From: Hepsetus odoe
Lineage: Eukaryota > Chordata > Actinopteri > Characiformes > Hepsetidae
Assembly: GCA_017165825.1 (NCBI GenBank)
Contig: CM029379.1
Span: forward strand, 21,839,972-21,903,971
DNA: 64,000 nucleotides
Direction: 5' to 3'
The position numbers and the translations under genes were made by a program. The notes under the pieces are model-generated. The model was not told the origin of the DNA and ran no database searches. It was given only the letters and a program-made list of their open reading frames with translations. Positions 12,461 to 26,214 of this stretch are shown one piece after another (the first letter of the stretch is position 1; every line of letters starts with the position of its first letter).

Positions 12461-15400
12461 CCACAGATTTATTAGGTTTGTGTCCAGTCGGGGCATCTGT
12501 TTATATACCTTTCATGTGACTATGACAGATTAACCTGATTTAATAGACTATTCAGTTTGGCCTTTCTTTGCTTTTAGAAGGTCGTGGCTAGTCTGTGCTC
12601 AATATTCTCAGAGAGACAACAATGTTGATGTCAGAAAATACTGGAAAAGGGAATATTAGAGCAGCTTTCCTGGGTATCTAAGATCAAAAGGTGGATCTGC
12701 TGCTATAATGGTGTTTGTGGAGAGACTTTAAAATTGACACATTTTCACTAGCGGTGGTGCATTAGAATAAATAATTTAGAATAGTCTGAGTTTCAGCATA
12801 TGAGTTAAAACCCCTCTCTAGATTCTGCAGACTTGCATATAAGGTTGGGCTGGCAGCACGGTTAACATGTTTTCTCTCTGCTAAACTGTCCTTCGGTTCC
12901 AAAGCTGAATGAGCAAAAAGTGTATTTGGAAGCATTTTAATTAGGCAATGATTGGGCTGTTTAGCAGCAAAATATGCAGGTTTGTAGAGTCTGGGTGGTG
13001 TCTGTGCTTCAGGCATTAAACAATTAGATTTTTTTCCCCTCAATTACACTATATCTTAGTTTATCATATCTTAGACGAGTCATGGGTGTGCTCATTTCAA
13101 GTACTTGGCGTGTTATATAATGGCTCATACACATAGAGTAAAAAACATAACATGCAGTCATGCATGATGAAGGAGAATGGTTTTTCATTTTCTGAATTTA
13201 GATTAACGTAATAGCTGCAGTAACATAAGAAGAGATCATTTGTTGATTGAAAATGGAGAAAAGGAGAGGAGAGGACATGAGAGGCTGAAGCTATTTTTTA
13301 TAACCTCTCTGACAGTCACACAACTACACAGACAAATACTTTTTTGTAATTTCCAAGAGGTGTGCTGAGTGTATATGAGTGTGTGGATATGCGGTGCAGA
13401 TGGAGCCGAAGGCGAGAGACGAGAATGAAAGGGCATGGCTGTAAGCTGTAATCCCACTCGGCACTATTAGAAGTGTAGAGCTTTACAAGCATCACTTCTG
13501 GAAATGAGGAGGCATTAAACACAACTCAGACACTCTCTCTATTCCTCTCTCACACACTCCCCCTATCCATCTATCTAGCTCTCTCTTTCTCAGTTTTTCA
13601 CTTTCTGCTTGACATCTTGCTCTTGTTTCTTTACATCTTCGTTTTTCACGCACTCACTTTCTCGTGCTCTTTCTTGATCTCTCTGCATTTCTGCCTAAGA
13701 TTTAAGCAATGCAAACAGCAGTGACTGGAAATGTTTCAAAAATTTCAATAAAACTTTGTTTCCATTGAACATTAGATTATGATCCAATGAAAAGTGCCTG
13801 CAGATACATTTATTGTCATGATTTTAATCATGTGCCTCTCTTTCAAAAGGAAAATTGAGATTTGTGTTCATTCTCAGTTTTACTCTAAATGTATTCAGAG
13901 GCCAGTTTCAGCGTTTGCATTATTTTAGCACCTTTGACTTTAGAGCCTCTTTTTAAGTGGTGGTTAGTGGAGATGATGGGCCATCTGATTTCATATTCTA
14001 CTTCTGGGAAGCTAAACCAGGTACACAGGCAAGACATTTTCAGTTGGATGGCCAGGTTTAATGCAGTGGTTTTAATAAGATGGCAATTTACAAAAGAAAA
14101 AAAAAAAAAACAATAGTTAAAGATAAAAAGTTGATGAACAATTAAAATAATGTATTTCAATCAATTATGCAATAATTTCCTCTTTGTAGAACAGAATTAT
14201 AATATTTTGATCAAGATCAATGCGCCATTTATTTAATTACATAATTCATGTTTACCACAGACAGCTATAGATGAGAAACTGTCAAATGCTTTGTATTTTC
14301 TAAGGCAGAAAATAGTTTTACTTTTAGTTTTTAACAGTAACAGTTTGTTTTACTGCTTTTAGTCAAATTAATGAAGACGACCTGCCGGCAGGAAAATTTG
14401 CAACTTTATTGTGTTTAAAATGAAACGCTATCTATTGTCTGCTTCTTTCTTTCCCTGCCTATTTGTGCATTCCCTCATTACCTCTCTATTCGTTCAGATC
14501 ATTGCACTGTCCTCCTCTTCTCCTCTGTCTATGACCTTACCTGACCTCTCTAATGATTGTATGTCTCTCACATCCCTGACTAACAAAAAGCACTTCCACA
14601 GCTAAAGAGCAGACCGCTAGGGCAAGTGTACCAATTAGATTTTTTTTTTTTTTTTTTTTTACACATTTGCTCTTAAAAATGTATTCAGTGGTGCCATCAT
14701 CAGCCCTGGGGCACGATAAACGTTTTGTGGGTCTTTTCAGGTTGACAGGATAATATGACCTATGACTGAGTTTCTGGCACGTAGAGGACTGCCAGTTTCT
14801 CCCATGCCCTGTTTCTTGTTTTATTTGACAATATTACTTTGCTTTAATTGGTAAATTTCACATGTGAGTAACTTTAATTGCTTTAGATTTGTGAAGTGTG
14901 AATATTGTAACTTTTTTTTTTTTCACTCTGAGATATGAGCTCAAGGACAGGCACTGGATGGTAACAAATCTTTACTTACTGTGTTATTCAACAGAAGGAT
15001 GTTTCTTCTAATAAGACTTAACATGAATGTCAAACATATTGAGCTTTTATAATTCAGCAATCCTAAATAAAACTGCTGCCACTAGGTTCTTAAGATTTAT
15101 GATACCACCATTAAGCATAGTTGTGGTTCTGTGAATTCATCCAAATCACCATAATCATAATCACCACGTTCTTTGCTTAAATATTTCATTTTATGAGTAG
15201 TTTGGTAGTTAACAGTGTGTTGTTTAACTTTAACTCTCTTTAACCTTTAGAATTCAACATTTTTCTATTGTACCTTTAAGACTGACATATGTAAGCAACC
15301 TCTTTTTTGAATGGTTGTAAGCTAAATAGAGAATATGTAGATTTCTTCTTTTTTTTTTTTAAACGGTTATCATCGTCTCCATATACTGACTTCATGCAGT

Positions 15401-16562
15401 GGAGCGTGAACCGTAATAACAATACAATAAAAATCATTTTGGAATTATGGTGAAAAATAACCAGTGACATGAAATAACATTTTATTTTTCCTTGTCTTTA
15501 ATGCCAGAATAGATTTTTGCAAGCAAAGCATCAGTGGAGCAAAAAAACTTTCATGTGCTTGCAGCCAAGGATGAGTGGTATAGAAGAGGGAAAACTAAAC
15601 TGATGTAAGATGTTAAAGATGAAAGTTTAAACTTCTTATGTTTGAACTGTTTGTGAACTGGCAAGATGTTCTTTTAGATATGATGACAAACTGCAGAGAA
15701 AACAACAAAGTATTCAGACAGAGTGAATTAAAAAATGGGTTCAGTGAGGTAAATCAAAGCAAAGAGTTCTCTCTAAACCAAGAGAAGAGTGCACATACAG
15801 CTTAAAATATGCCTCGTTGCGACCACAGTATGTGCTCACGTCGTGTCTGTATTTAGAAAGTGTGATAATCTCACATTAACTTTTTTTAGTTTGCTCCAAC
15901 AAAGAAAGCAGAGTTTATGAAAAAATAACCCACATTGTGTACACCTTCTAGAGTTTAAACTGTGTAATTCTGAAGGAAAATGCTTTCAGCTCATGTTCAT
16001 GCCATTGTTCTGCTGTGTCTGCTGGTATTATTAAAGGAAGTCTCTCTACAACGTGTCTTTTGAGACCCTAACACAAATTCGTGCCTGGTTTTAAAAATGC
16101 AAATCATGCAGGCATGGACTGCTCAAACTTTGCTAAATCAAATGCTTATGCATGAGAAAGAGTAGCAGATTTTGTGTTTTATCATGGGGGAAAAAAAGAT
16201 TATTAATTGTACATTTAGGTCTGTTTCATACAACATGCAGGCAGAGTTCATCTGAAACTGTCACAACAGGATGAGTGGAACAGGCCTACAGTTTTCTTTA
16301 ACTGTTGGTTACAGAAGAGGGCTTGCACCTGTAGTGTTGCTGGTCTGAGTGGAGTGGGTGAACACTTGTAAAGCCCTCCCAGATTCTAGGGTGAAGTTCT
16401 TTTTGCGGAAGGCCTCTTTTTTTCATTGCACTTTATGCACAAATTCATTGCACTTTATAGTTGACGTGCATCTCACTATTATGGTATTGCTTCTCTTTGT
16501 GTTTGTATAACATGAAAGAAGGATGTATTTTTTAGCACTTCTCCTTGAGCACTAACCCTTAC

Positions 16563-16565
<3 letters not shown>

Positions 16566-16613
<48 letters not shown>
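16566..16613. repeat. (CT)n microsatellite
   Basis: About 24 units on the transcript strand. Confidence 0.98.
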
Positions 16614-16618
<5 letters not shown>

Positions 16619-19085
16619 TTCTTCGACTGTGCAGTTTTTGCTACATACACTTTTTTCTGCTTTTGTATGGGTTTGTTTAAGAGACAGAAGAAGACAGAAG
16701 AGCCCTTATCCATCGAGTGTATGATGAAATACCCTGCTATCAAAAGAATAGCTTTCAGTTTCTATATTCTATTGGTTGAGTTGTGTTGCACAGTAAACTG
16801 CCATGTGAACATACAATTGCTGGTCACATGACAGAGTTGACTGGTTTGCTATTTCAGCTGTCACTATCACTCTCTGCCTTTTATACAGTATTTCATCTTC
16901 AGACAGCCTGTCAGACCAACCTCTGTGATTAAAATCCCAGCCAGTATAACATTACATCACTCCCTCAACTAACTTAGATTAACAGAGGTCACTCAATCAT
17001 GTTTCAGGGCTTTCTTTAATAAGTTCAATAAATCTGTAAGCTGCAAAACATTGTGCTACATGAATTCAACCACCATTAAATAGTTATTTGCTGGTACTTA
17101 AAGTGATATATAATATGAATATACAAAATACAATACAAAAAATAAATTACACTAATGTTCAATAATAATGTTAATAAATCTAATTGCAGTAAACACTTTT
17201 ACACTCAGCACAATTATAACAGTATATGGGCTATTCTGTAATATGTTGTGAAAGTGAAAGCTGCATTAAAAAAGGAAAGGTTTCTGCGTCAAACACTGCA
17301 GCATCATGATATTTTCATTGCTGTTATGCCCAGAAGTGCAAAAATGTAAGAAATAGAGGAATAAGTAAAAGATGGATGACTGAAAGTCCTACATCAGCTA
17401 CCCTGGATGCTTGCTAAAATTTATTGTAATTTATACCTGCTACATGTTGGAAGAAGGATTTATGTTGGTTATTACGTACTTTTATTGTAATAATTATTTA
17501 TTATTCGTTATTTATTTATTTGTGTAAATTATCAGATTTCATGTTTTCCTTCTTTTTTAAATCCATTAGCAACAGCATGTGTAGTGGTGATTTATGTACC
17601 AATGAATAGGGAATTTAGGGTTTAACCCTGATTGAACCAAAGAAATGCACATCCTCTCATGGCGTTTTAATTAGACTTGCAGCTGTTATAACAGATCCTA
17701 CTGGAAGTTTAGGGGAGGATTTTTGCAGCACCAACAATGACGAAAACTTCCAGCTTGTCACTGGAAACCAAAGAAAAGAAAACATTAATATGAATAGTTT
17801 CATTTAACCTTGTTTCAGTCTTACAGCATGTTCTGCCAATCCCGTAGCACTAAAGTACGGTAGTAATCTGATCCAGCCAATCTTTTGTGAGCATTCCACT
17901 CCATAAGGAATACAATTTCCTGTGTTAAAGGTGTTGGTTGCTATGGAGATGGAGTCTAGTGGATTGATTTGGAGTAATTTCTTCCGGTGTGTGTGTGTGT
18001 GTGTGTGTGTGGAGGGGTTGGTTAGGGGTGCAATAATAGTTTAAAAGGTCCATACCAGTAATAGAGTGTATATGAAAAAGTTATTTTTATACTTTTTTGG
18101 TACATAGTGTTATATAAAAGACTACATACTTTGTATTTCTATATTTCTAAACATTCTGTAATCTCAAATATACACTGTTTGTTATATCTTGCCTGTTTTT
18201 TTTTTGTTTTTTTTTCCTGCAGTGGCTTCTTTTTGCATCAGTAGAATTTGCACCATTTTTTTACGCCTCTCCACCAAATCTGGTTTCCCCCTCTCTGTAT
18301 TTTTTTCAGGCTTCACTCAGCGATACACTGTATCCTGCTCTTTCTCTTTTTTCTGAAGAAATGTGATTATGAAATGTAACCATCTGAAAGGAGAGAGAGA
18401 AAGAGAGAAAGAGAGAGAGAGAAATGGATGGTGTATGGAATTTCCTCACAACTTCATATCCTGTCATTTCTTATCACTCATGAAAAATCTTTTTTCTTGT
18501 TCTAACCTCTTATTATACTCTGTATGTTTGTGCAGTGTGTGTTTGGTGTGTGTGTGAAGATGAGGTCTTACTCAGTAGTAAACTCAGCTAGTCTGAAGCA
18601 GTTTTCCCTCTCAGTATGAAATTCAAACCATAAACTTGTGATATTATTATCTTGCATCTTAAGCATTGGAACGTGTGTGTTATCTTGTGTATTTGGTTTG
18701 TGTCCATGTGGGAAACAAGGAGCAGCGGAAGCTTCCAGTTGGCTTACAGTAATTTGTTGCTCAGTGGTTTCACTGTGATGCAGATTTCTATTTTGAGAGC
18801 TCGTGTTCGGTACTGTTACCCTTGTAATTGTAATAAACCAAGATATGTTTGTAATTGTGATGAACCAAGACATGTCTGGTGTCTAAAGATTGAACCAAAG
18901 CTTATTGAGAGCTTATTTTCAATCAACTTTCACAGTGCAAACAGTCTTTTCCAGCCTTTTGTATAACAGTGGCAGTAAGCCTTATTAGTAAGCCTGTGCT
19001 CATCATCATTTATATCCCATGAAAAACATTCCTTCTTCAAACATTGTTCCTAAATGAACTGAAGGAATTCTTTGTTTTTCTCTGT

Positions 19086-19091
19086 TAGCAG
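19086..19091 (+). promoter_or_regulatory. Tandem NAGNAG 3' splice site (TAGCAG)
   Basis: Two acceptor AGs lie three bases apart (AG at 19087-19088 and 19090-19091). Using the distal one gives the family-expected Gly-Lys-Glu-Glu. Using the proximal one adds CAG and would insert one Ala before Gly without a frame change. Both are sequence-compatible; which is used is unknown. It lies at the junction with splice site 1, already a variable spot in neurexins. Confidence 0.6.
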
Positions 19092-19393
19092 GTAAAGAAG
19101 AATCGGTGGCCACATTTAAAGGCAACGAGTTTTTCTGCTACGATCTGTCGATGACGCCCATCCAGAGCAGCACTGATGAGATCACGCTGTCGTTCCGCAC
19201 TCTGCAGAGAAACGGCCTCATGCTCCATACAGGGAAATCTGCGGATTACGTGAACCTGTCCCTGAAGAGCGGCGCCGTGTGGTTGGTCATTAACCTCGGT
19301 TCCGGTGCTTTCGAGGCGCTTGTCGAACCCGTCAATGGCAAGTTTAACGACAACGCCTGGCACGATGTGAAGGTCACGCGAAACCTGCGGCAG
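19092..19393 (+). CDS. nrxn2: nrxn2 exon: N-terminal part of LNS2 (laminin-neurexin-sex hormone binding globulin domain 2)
   Basis: This 302-nt exon of neurexin-2 alpha begins with two bases completing a Gly codon (phase 1) and ends after a full codon, CAG (Gln). The reading starts K-E-E-S-V-A-T-F-K-G-N-E-F-F and ends N-L-R-Q, which is the classic LNS2 entry and the point where splice site 2 falls. Internal blocks such as NGLMLHTGKSADYVN and LVEPVNGKFNDNAWHD are near-invariant among vertebrate neurexins. SLKSGAVWLVINLGSG, with Trp after Val, and KGNEFFCYDLS fit neurexin-2 better than 1 or 3. LNS2 is an extracellular beta-sandwich of the presynaptic receptor and a ligand-binding module. The donor is CAG|GTAAGG. 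The acceptor is a TAGCAG tandem. Exon boundaries are inferred from splice motifs and family alignment from memory; the paralogue (2a or 2b) is not resolved. Confidence 0.96.
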
Positions 19394-20970
19394 GTAAGGG
19401 AGCAACTCTGAGGCCACCTTAAAAACAAAGATCATTAAATGTGTTAATAGGCTAATTTTAATTTGTTGTTCAGAGTTGGGCAGCACTGTGGAATAATTAA
19501 GGTTATACAAAAAAGTACATACAGATTTGCCATTCTGACATTAATTATTCGAAGGATGGATGGTTGGTCAGAAGGAAAGGTAAAGGAAATAAATTGATAT
19601 TTCAGACTTGGATGTGTACTTATTGAAACCCGTTGTTTATGAAGCTCCTGATTCAGCCTTTATTGGTTCCTCACTGCTGCCCATGTGTTTATTCAGCAAC
19701 CTTTCAGCTCAGAGACCATCTAAGGACCCTCACTGTGACGGCCTGTTCTAAAGCACACTGAGATCCATGCCTTCTGATTAACAGCTTTGTTTAAGCGCAC
19801 TTAAGCTCGGTGTGCGGTTAATTATAGTTACTGTTCACTGTTCTGATACCATCTCTCTCCTAAAGTTCAGATACGATGACTGAGACAGTCATACTTCTAC
19901 AAAGTGGAAAATCCTTCGACAAGCCATTGTTTGCAACAAGTTGCTACAGATATGCCTTGTAATTTCACATTTTTATTTTTCATTTACTTAACTGAATACT
20001 TTAATATGTTTTTTAATAAACGGCAAGGGCACCCACAGGAACACCAGTGCGCAAGTATAATTTAGTAGCATTATAGAGCATAACTGTGGTATTTCATCTG
20101 CTCTGAGACTGGTGCACCTCCCAAATAATACCTGTTCACTGGTGGTCCTGGGGGGGGTTGACCAATGAGGAATGGGGTAATGAGGTAAAGGTATGACAGA
20201 ATAACCAATACAAGTAGAAACAAGTCAGTGGTTTATCAGTGTCCTTGCTGTGTAATTATTCTTGCACACCTTTATTGTTTTCATTCGTTTTTTGTACTTT
20301 TTGTGCGATCCGCCTGTGTATTAAACTCTTAATGGTTTAAACCCTTTAAACTAAGAAGAAGGAAAATAATAAGTGTCTATTATAATTAAGAGGGACTATA
20401 TTTAGGACACTTTAGTTTGTAACTAGCAAAGGGCACCATCTGGAAGCCCCAGCTGAAGATAAGTGGTGCTATACCAGGTAGCCTCCTTAACTTTTCTCAG
20501 CATTTCTTCTCTGGTTCATGTCTCCGCTCAGCTGCTCCTTGCCTTTAGCGAAAGAGTTCCTGCAGTGACATCTGCAGCAAACCCTTTTTTTCCTGCCTCT
20601 CTTCCCCTACTTTTGCTCAGTGTTGTCCCAGATTTTACAGCTACTTCAATTTGCTCAAAAAGTAAATTTATACCTGCTTTCAGCTCATGAACACTGAACT
20701 GCCACCCCTGATGTGGTTAAAGAAGAGGCTGTATCAATAAAACAGTCCACTTCGGCTTAATTATACTAATGAAAAACAACACATCGATGTATAAGCAGCC
20801 GTTTTAGATACAAAGCATTGGTTTTGTATAAAAGCATTTTAAGATTTCCTGAGTAATATTCAAAGCTTTTAGCCTGCTGATATTAATTCTGTGAGGGTGA
20901 TCTTATTTGTCATTATCTTTAAAAATTCACTGTGGTGTCTCAACCAGTGGTGCTTGTGTCATTTATAGGC

Positions 20971-21004
<34 letters not shown>
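20971..21004. repeat. (GATA)n microsatellite
   Basis: Eight GATA units. A shorter one lies at 10581-10606. Confidence 0.97.
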
Positions 21005-23315
21005 TGATTCTTTATCTCAAAACCGTTTCACATATGTGTTCTACGTGTTACTGTTAACTGGCCTGCCTAACAGCCTAGCGCTCCTAAAGTGTCAGTATCT
21101 AACGCTTGCCATTTTCATGCACAGAAGTGCACAGAAAATCTTGTGAGGTTTTAACTCAACTTTAATAAATGGCTTTAGCAAGCACAAATGCTCAGAAAGT
21201 GTTCAAACACAATGCCTTCACACAAACACACTGTGAATAGAAGGTGGCGAAGGCTCAATACCAGTCCATCAATTGGTGGTTGCAGATAACAGCACAGAGA
21301 TGCAATCAATTTCACTTACGATTGCCTTGCTTACTCCTCAGCCTGTTTTGGTAATTGTAATTGGAATGAATGGCTTGTCAGCTTTAATAATAGCTATTGT
21401 AATCGTTTGCTATTGCAAAAAAGCACAGAGAACACACTAGAGAGAGGTGGGGTAAAGAGGCGGGAGGGGGGGTGCAAATCTTTTGTCCAGACCTGATTTC
21501 ATTTACTCTCTCTCTCTCACATTATCACAGCACTGAATTGCCAAAGCTCACTTTCTGAGAGAAACAAAACAACACAGAAAAAACAGAGAAGCAGCAGCTG
21601 GCAAGGAAAAAAGTTTAAGTATATGGTCTTGCTTAATTGTTTTGTAGAGAATTAGTAGTTCAAATTGTCGATAATTAGATTAAGCTGATGAAGTTCTAAA
21701 TATATGAACTTCATTGTATGTGAAAACGCAATTAGAATTTGCAAAATTACTGCACAAACCATTAATTTTACCTTGACAATGATGCCTTTTGCACAAGATA
21801 AAATGCTTTGTTTATGCTCAGCGTAGCAAATGCCCTAAGCAGTGGTGATGGATGTCACAAAGTGACATTCACTATCACAACACCATCATTGACAGATTGC
21901 TATTTTGTGACTGATGCTGTGACGTTCCAAGACGTAACCTGTCTAAGAAGTTGCTAGTAGCTGATTTGCTGTATCTGCTGTGTTAAAGGCATGTTCAACT
22001 ATAAGAGCATCTTAATATTAATATGACACACATTTCATTGCAAGAGTAGAATCTCATATGTAGATTGCTTTGATGAGAATGAGTTTATCAAATGATTTAG
22101 TCTCATCCTCGCCCTTTAAACCTTGAAAATCAGTTGTCAGCCCTCTGTGCAGCCTTAGTAAATTAAATGTTCATTTCAGATCGTGGACACATCAGGCCAC
22201 ATTTTGTAAGAGTCTGTCCTGTAAGCTGGAAATGACCATATTTTTTCTTGTAGGAACTGGTTCTAGTAATGAATTTAAATTCTAAGGCAAAAAGCAGACA
22301 GATGGATAAGCCCCAGAGTGTGTGGTTTGGAGTGGTAAAGTTAGAGCGACTGTTGTAAGCTAATGACCTTGTGCTTCATAAGGTTCTCCCATTGCTTCCC
22401 ATTGCAGCAGAAACATCACAGCATGGCCATGGCAGCATGATGGCAATACAGCCTGGAGATTAAGGCTGGAGTTCTGTTATCTTTTTTTACTCTTACAAAC
22501 AAGAGCACACACACACACTCACGGACACACACAAATACACACAGCAGGGGTCAGAGGCGTTTGCCACCAGTCCTTGTTTGTTCAGTGGAGTGAGACTAGC
22601 TTAATGAGTTTTGGATTCCAACATGTTTTAAACTTGCGGCCAAGAGTTATTCTACATACCCAACACACAGATAAAGAGAGAACCCACATACACTCATATA
22701 CACACACGCCTTCCTGCATTTGCAAGTCTACAGGTGCACCAACATGAATGCACATGCAAATGTACGTTTATGAGGAACTGCAAAAAAAAAAGATCTTTTG
22801 AAACACATAAATACCAGTAGCACCGATGGTACACTGAAGTGTGAAATGAAACGAAAATGGATTAAGCATTTATCTTTTAGCATTTATCATTTATCAGTTA
22901 CATTTATTTTTTTAAAACAATGTTCCTTTCAAGCTTTAACTGTAATTATTCTAATCTTTTTGAGTTCTCATTAAACATGGATATTTTAAAATTCCCAGCA
23001 TTTAGTATTTCAGTAGTTGGTTAAATTTGGGAAGATGTTTTGCAGAACTTGGGGCTACAACATACAAGTTATATTTAGGGGCCCCATTAAATGGCCGTAC
23101 TCATTGCAGCAATAGCATAATAATATATTTATAATATGCTGCATGCGGATGCGCTGTCCTAGTGGACTGAGCTCCATTAAGAAGGAACAGCAGGACAACT
23201 GGAACCTTCACTCTACTGGCTTCGCTGAGTGACATCAGAGAGCACTCCTCCTTCACTACAGGCACAGCTGACTCACACTGCTTTAAGAGGCTTTCTACAC
23301 TGCTGTGGTGTGAAG

Positions 23316-23317
<2 letters not shown>

Positions 23318-23357
<40 letters not shown>

Positions 23358-23505
23358 GGGTGGGTGGTGTGAGAGCGGTGGCTGCATTATTGATGCCATT
23401 GACCTGGTTTCGTCACACCACTGACCTCATGTTTACTTACAGCTCTGGCTTCAAGATAATCAATGCTGTGAGTGACTTCTCTCTCTCTCTCTCACATACA
23501 CACAG

Positions 23506-23562
<57 letters not shown>
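23318..23562. repeat. (GT)n then (CA)n pair
   Basis: (GT)n at 23318-23356 and (CA)n at 23494-23562, 137 nt apart, complementary in one RNA. Confidence 0.97.
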
Positions 23563-23564
<2 letters not shown>

Positions 23565-23979
23565 GCAATGTGAGAATGGAACAGCAGGTCCAGTGTTACA
23601 TTCTGAGGGTAGAACATCCTGGAAGGATCTTAGATGAGAAGAGGCCTGACTGCTGAGAAATAGAAAGAGAGAGGAGAACGAGGAAAGTGAGAGAAAAGAG
23701 AGAAATCGAGAGGGGAAAGAGAAGGCATATTTCCCAATTTATTATGCAGATAGAGAAACAAAAAGCAGTCTTTTGCAGAGGATTTTCCAACACATTTCAA
23801 CACATTTCTCTAAATCACTCACAAAATGCTATAGATATCATTTTTGTTGTGGTAAAATTTTTGTTTGTGTTATCAACCATAACATTAAACCACTTTATAT
23901 TGTGTAATGCCCCCTTGTGGCCAATGAGGTTTGACCTATTAAAACATGGACATTAGTTGCAATGTGGGGACCTGATGGA

Positions 23980-24570
23980 CTTCATGAGCAACTTTGACAA
24001 GGGCCAGGTTATGATGGCTTGGTCAGTGCAGCCCCAAAACATGCCTTGTGGGGTGTTCCTGGTATAGATCGGTTAGTATCTACTAGACTGGTCTTAGGAA
24101 GCACAGCTGGGGAACCAGTGAAAGAGTTATGGGTGCCCTGGTTAGCCCACCTGTTCCAATCACACAGATCTTCTGTAGCACATATTCCAAAAAACAGCTA
24201 GCACTGATAGAAAGACGTCAGAACATAGAGCATCACAGTTTGAAGCATATGAGTCTGTGTAGCTGCAGAACTGTCTCACGAGTGCCCTTGAGGACTCCTG
24301 TCCATCGTTGAAAGTACCTACAGGGGGCACGTTCAAGGAAACAGTATTCCCTATTGGCAGTGGCCTCTTTCAGCAGCATATTCCATGCTTCAAACATTCT
24401 TTAGGATTGTCCTTGAGATTCAGCAGATCAAATCTTGCTCTAACTGAAAAACTGTGGGATGTGCTGGACATTGTCTTGTATTATCCAAGGAGGACCCACT
24501 ACACAGTGTGTAGGACTGAAACGATCTGCTATTGTCTTGATGCCAGTTGATGGTTATGGCTGATCAGGTT
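23980..24570 (+). mobile_element. Tc1/mariner relic, internally deleted
   Basis: The nucleotide sequence reads through decayed transposase: FDKGQVMMAW, a CGVF block, then RTPVHR near 24300, then after a deletion VFPIGSGLFQQHIPC and LWDVLD near 24456. The element family normally has PDGSGLFQQDNAPCH and EHLWDVLD, so the middle catalytic part is gone, and frameshifts and stops break the rest. It ends near TGGTTATGGCTGATC. Boundaries are approximate. Confidence 0.82.
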
Positions 24571-24851
24571 TAGTGTGTGCGTGTGTGCTTGCATCTCTGT
24601 GAACATACTTGTCTTCTGATGATGAACACGAAGCCGACAGAATTAGGTGAAAGAACAGGGAACACTTAAAATGAGAAAAAAAATATATAATAAACAATAA
24701 GAATAAAAGTTCATGTTGATGTGTAATAGTACAAGAGCTCCCCCATGTGGTTTACTGGGTCACCACCAGTCAAAGCCAGATATGACGTCATGCTTTCCTT
24801 AAGTGTGCGTGTAGGTGGGTGTTGGTGAGGGTGTGTGTGCTGGGTGGTTTC

Positions 24852-24852
<1 letters not shown>

Positions 24853-24908
<56 letters not shown>

Positions 24909-25010
24909 TGGGTGTGTGTGTGGAAGCCATAACACATTCCACATTGACCTCTAATCAGCAAGCAGCTGGTCTTACTCCTTCTGTCTTCTGCACACACACA
25001 GACAGACAAA

Positions 25011-25062
<52 letters not shown>
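24853..25062. repeat. (GT)n then (CA)n pair
   Basis: (GT)n at 24853-24922 (slightly interrupted near its end) and (CA)n at 25012-25062, about 90 nt apart. Confidence 0.97.
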
Positions 25063-25065
<3 letters not shown>

Positions 25066-25259
25066 TTATGTACATGCACAGCAAGTCTCAAAGGGAGTGT
25101 GAAGAGTTTGCTTCCTACATTGCTGAAGGCAATGATGCAGGCACGATGTGTTTGACCTGCTAGACGTGTCACAGCAAAACACACACACACACGCACACAC
25201 ACACACACACACAAGTAACTGTAGAGATTGTCCTCAAAGTCACAGTTACATGTCAGCAT

Positions 25260-25260
25260 G

Positions 25261-25309
<49 letters not shown>
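25260..25309. repeat. (CT)n microsatellite
   Basis: One TTT break. A short (CA)n precedes it at 25179-25212. Confidence 0.97.
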
Positions 25310-25467
25310 ATTTCCTTTTTTGGTCACTATATTTCTCTCTCACACTCTCTTTCATTCTTTTCATTTTTCTCTGTTCTTTCTCTGTCTGGTTTTCTTTTGC
25401 TCTTTCTTTTCCTACTCTTTATCTCCTACTCTTTGGATTTATTTATGCCACAGTATTAGAAAGAAAA

Positions 25468-25633
25468 GCACCCTGGACAGGTCACCTATCCATTGCAGGA
25501 CAGACACACAGACAAAAAAACACACAGTCACAGCTAGGGGGGCAATTAAGGAGGAAAACGGAAAAAGTCGAAGGAAATCCACACAGACATGGCAGAGCAT
25601 ATAAACTCAAAGAAGCCAGGCCACCCTCCCAGG
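25468..25633. repeat. Fragment of the same fish interspersed repeat (other end)
   Basis: CACCCTGGACAGGTCACC, CATTGCAGGACAGACACACA, AAATCCACACAGACATGGC and ATATAAACTCAAAGA follow the usual order of that repeat. Confidence 0.65.
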
Positions 25634-26066
25634 GGAAAAAAAAGAAACAAATCTAACCACTGTGCCACAATACCAATGAGTAACCCTACAACATATTATT
25701 ATTGTTTTTGTTGTTGTTGTTGTTTTAGTATAATAGTAGGCAGTATCATCATATTTTCGACTTTAGTACCTTTTTATTTTTTCCAGTAGTGAAAAAAACA
25801 CACTCATTCCAAATTACATGATGTTAGTCTTGGCCGATTTATTTATATAATCAGAGGACATTGCATTCTGAGAAATGCTGTTTGTTTTCAGCTTTCTGCA
25901 AGTTATTCAGAGCCATTTTTCATACACAGTTGCTATGCAACTCAAAACGTCTGTTTCTAACGAGTGGCTTTTTGGAGTTGGTGACGTTTGGATAGTGTAA
26001 GGTTCATACCAGCTTTATTTAGGTGTCGTACATACACAAGAAAATTACACAGAAACCTTTTTCCAT

Positions 26067-26214
26067 GCAGTGCTGCTGCACTCCTCTATTTAAAGTGCCT
26101 GGGGAGCAGTGTTGGGGTTGGTACCTTGCTCAAAGGTAACTCAGGGCAGCCTACTGGTCTGGGATTTGAACCCGTGACCTTGCAATCTTGGGGCCAATCA
26201 CTAGGCCAAAGCAG
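26067..26214 (-). mobile_element. SINE fragment
   Basis: Reverse partial copy of the same SINE: GGGGAGCAGTGTTGGG, ACCTTGCTCAAAGGTAACTCA and GATTTGAACCCGTGACC (B-box region) are present; the tail is missing. Confidence 0.8.

Larger units (their letters stand above)
1..19091 (+). other. Intron upstream of the first nrxn2 exon in the window
   Basis: I find no recognisable neurexin exon here. The upstream exons (LNS1, EGF-A and the short, poorly conserved splice-site-1 exons) are either 5' of base 1 or too short and divergent to recognise by eye. The stretch holds SINE copies, a Tc1-like relic at about 4088-5241, (AT), (GA) and (CT) arrays, a degenerate minisatellite near 10006-10345, and unannotated AT-rich sequence. 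Open frames in it are short, without codon structure or homology I recognise. The intron ends at the AG at 19090-19091. Confidence 0.75.

Noticed and set aside
24853..25212. Regular GT/CA arrays as a CRISPR-like array
   Set aside because: Simple dinucleotide repeats without spacers, in a vertebrate intron.
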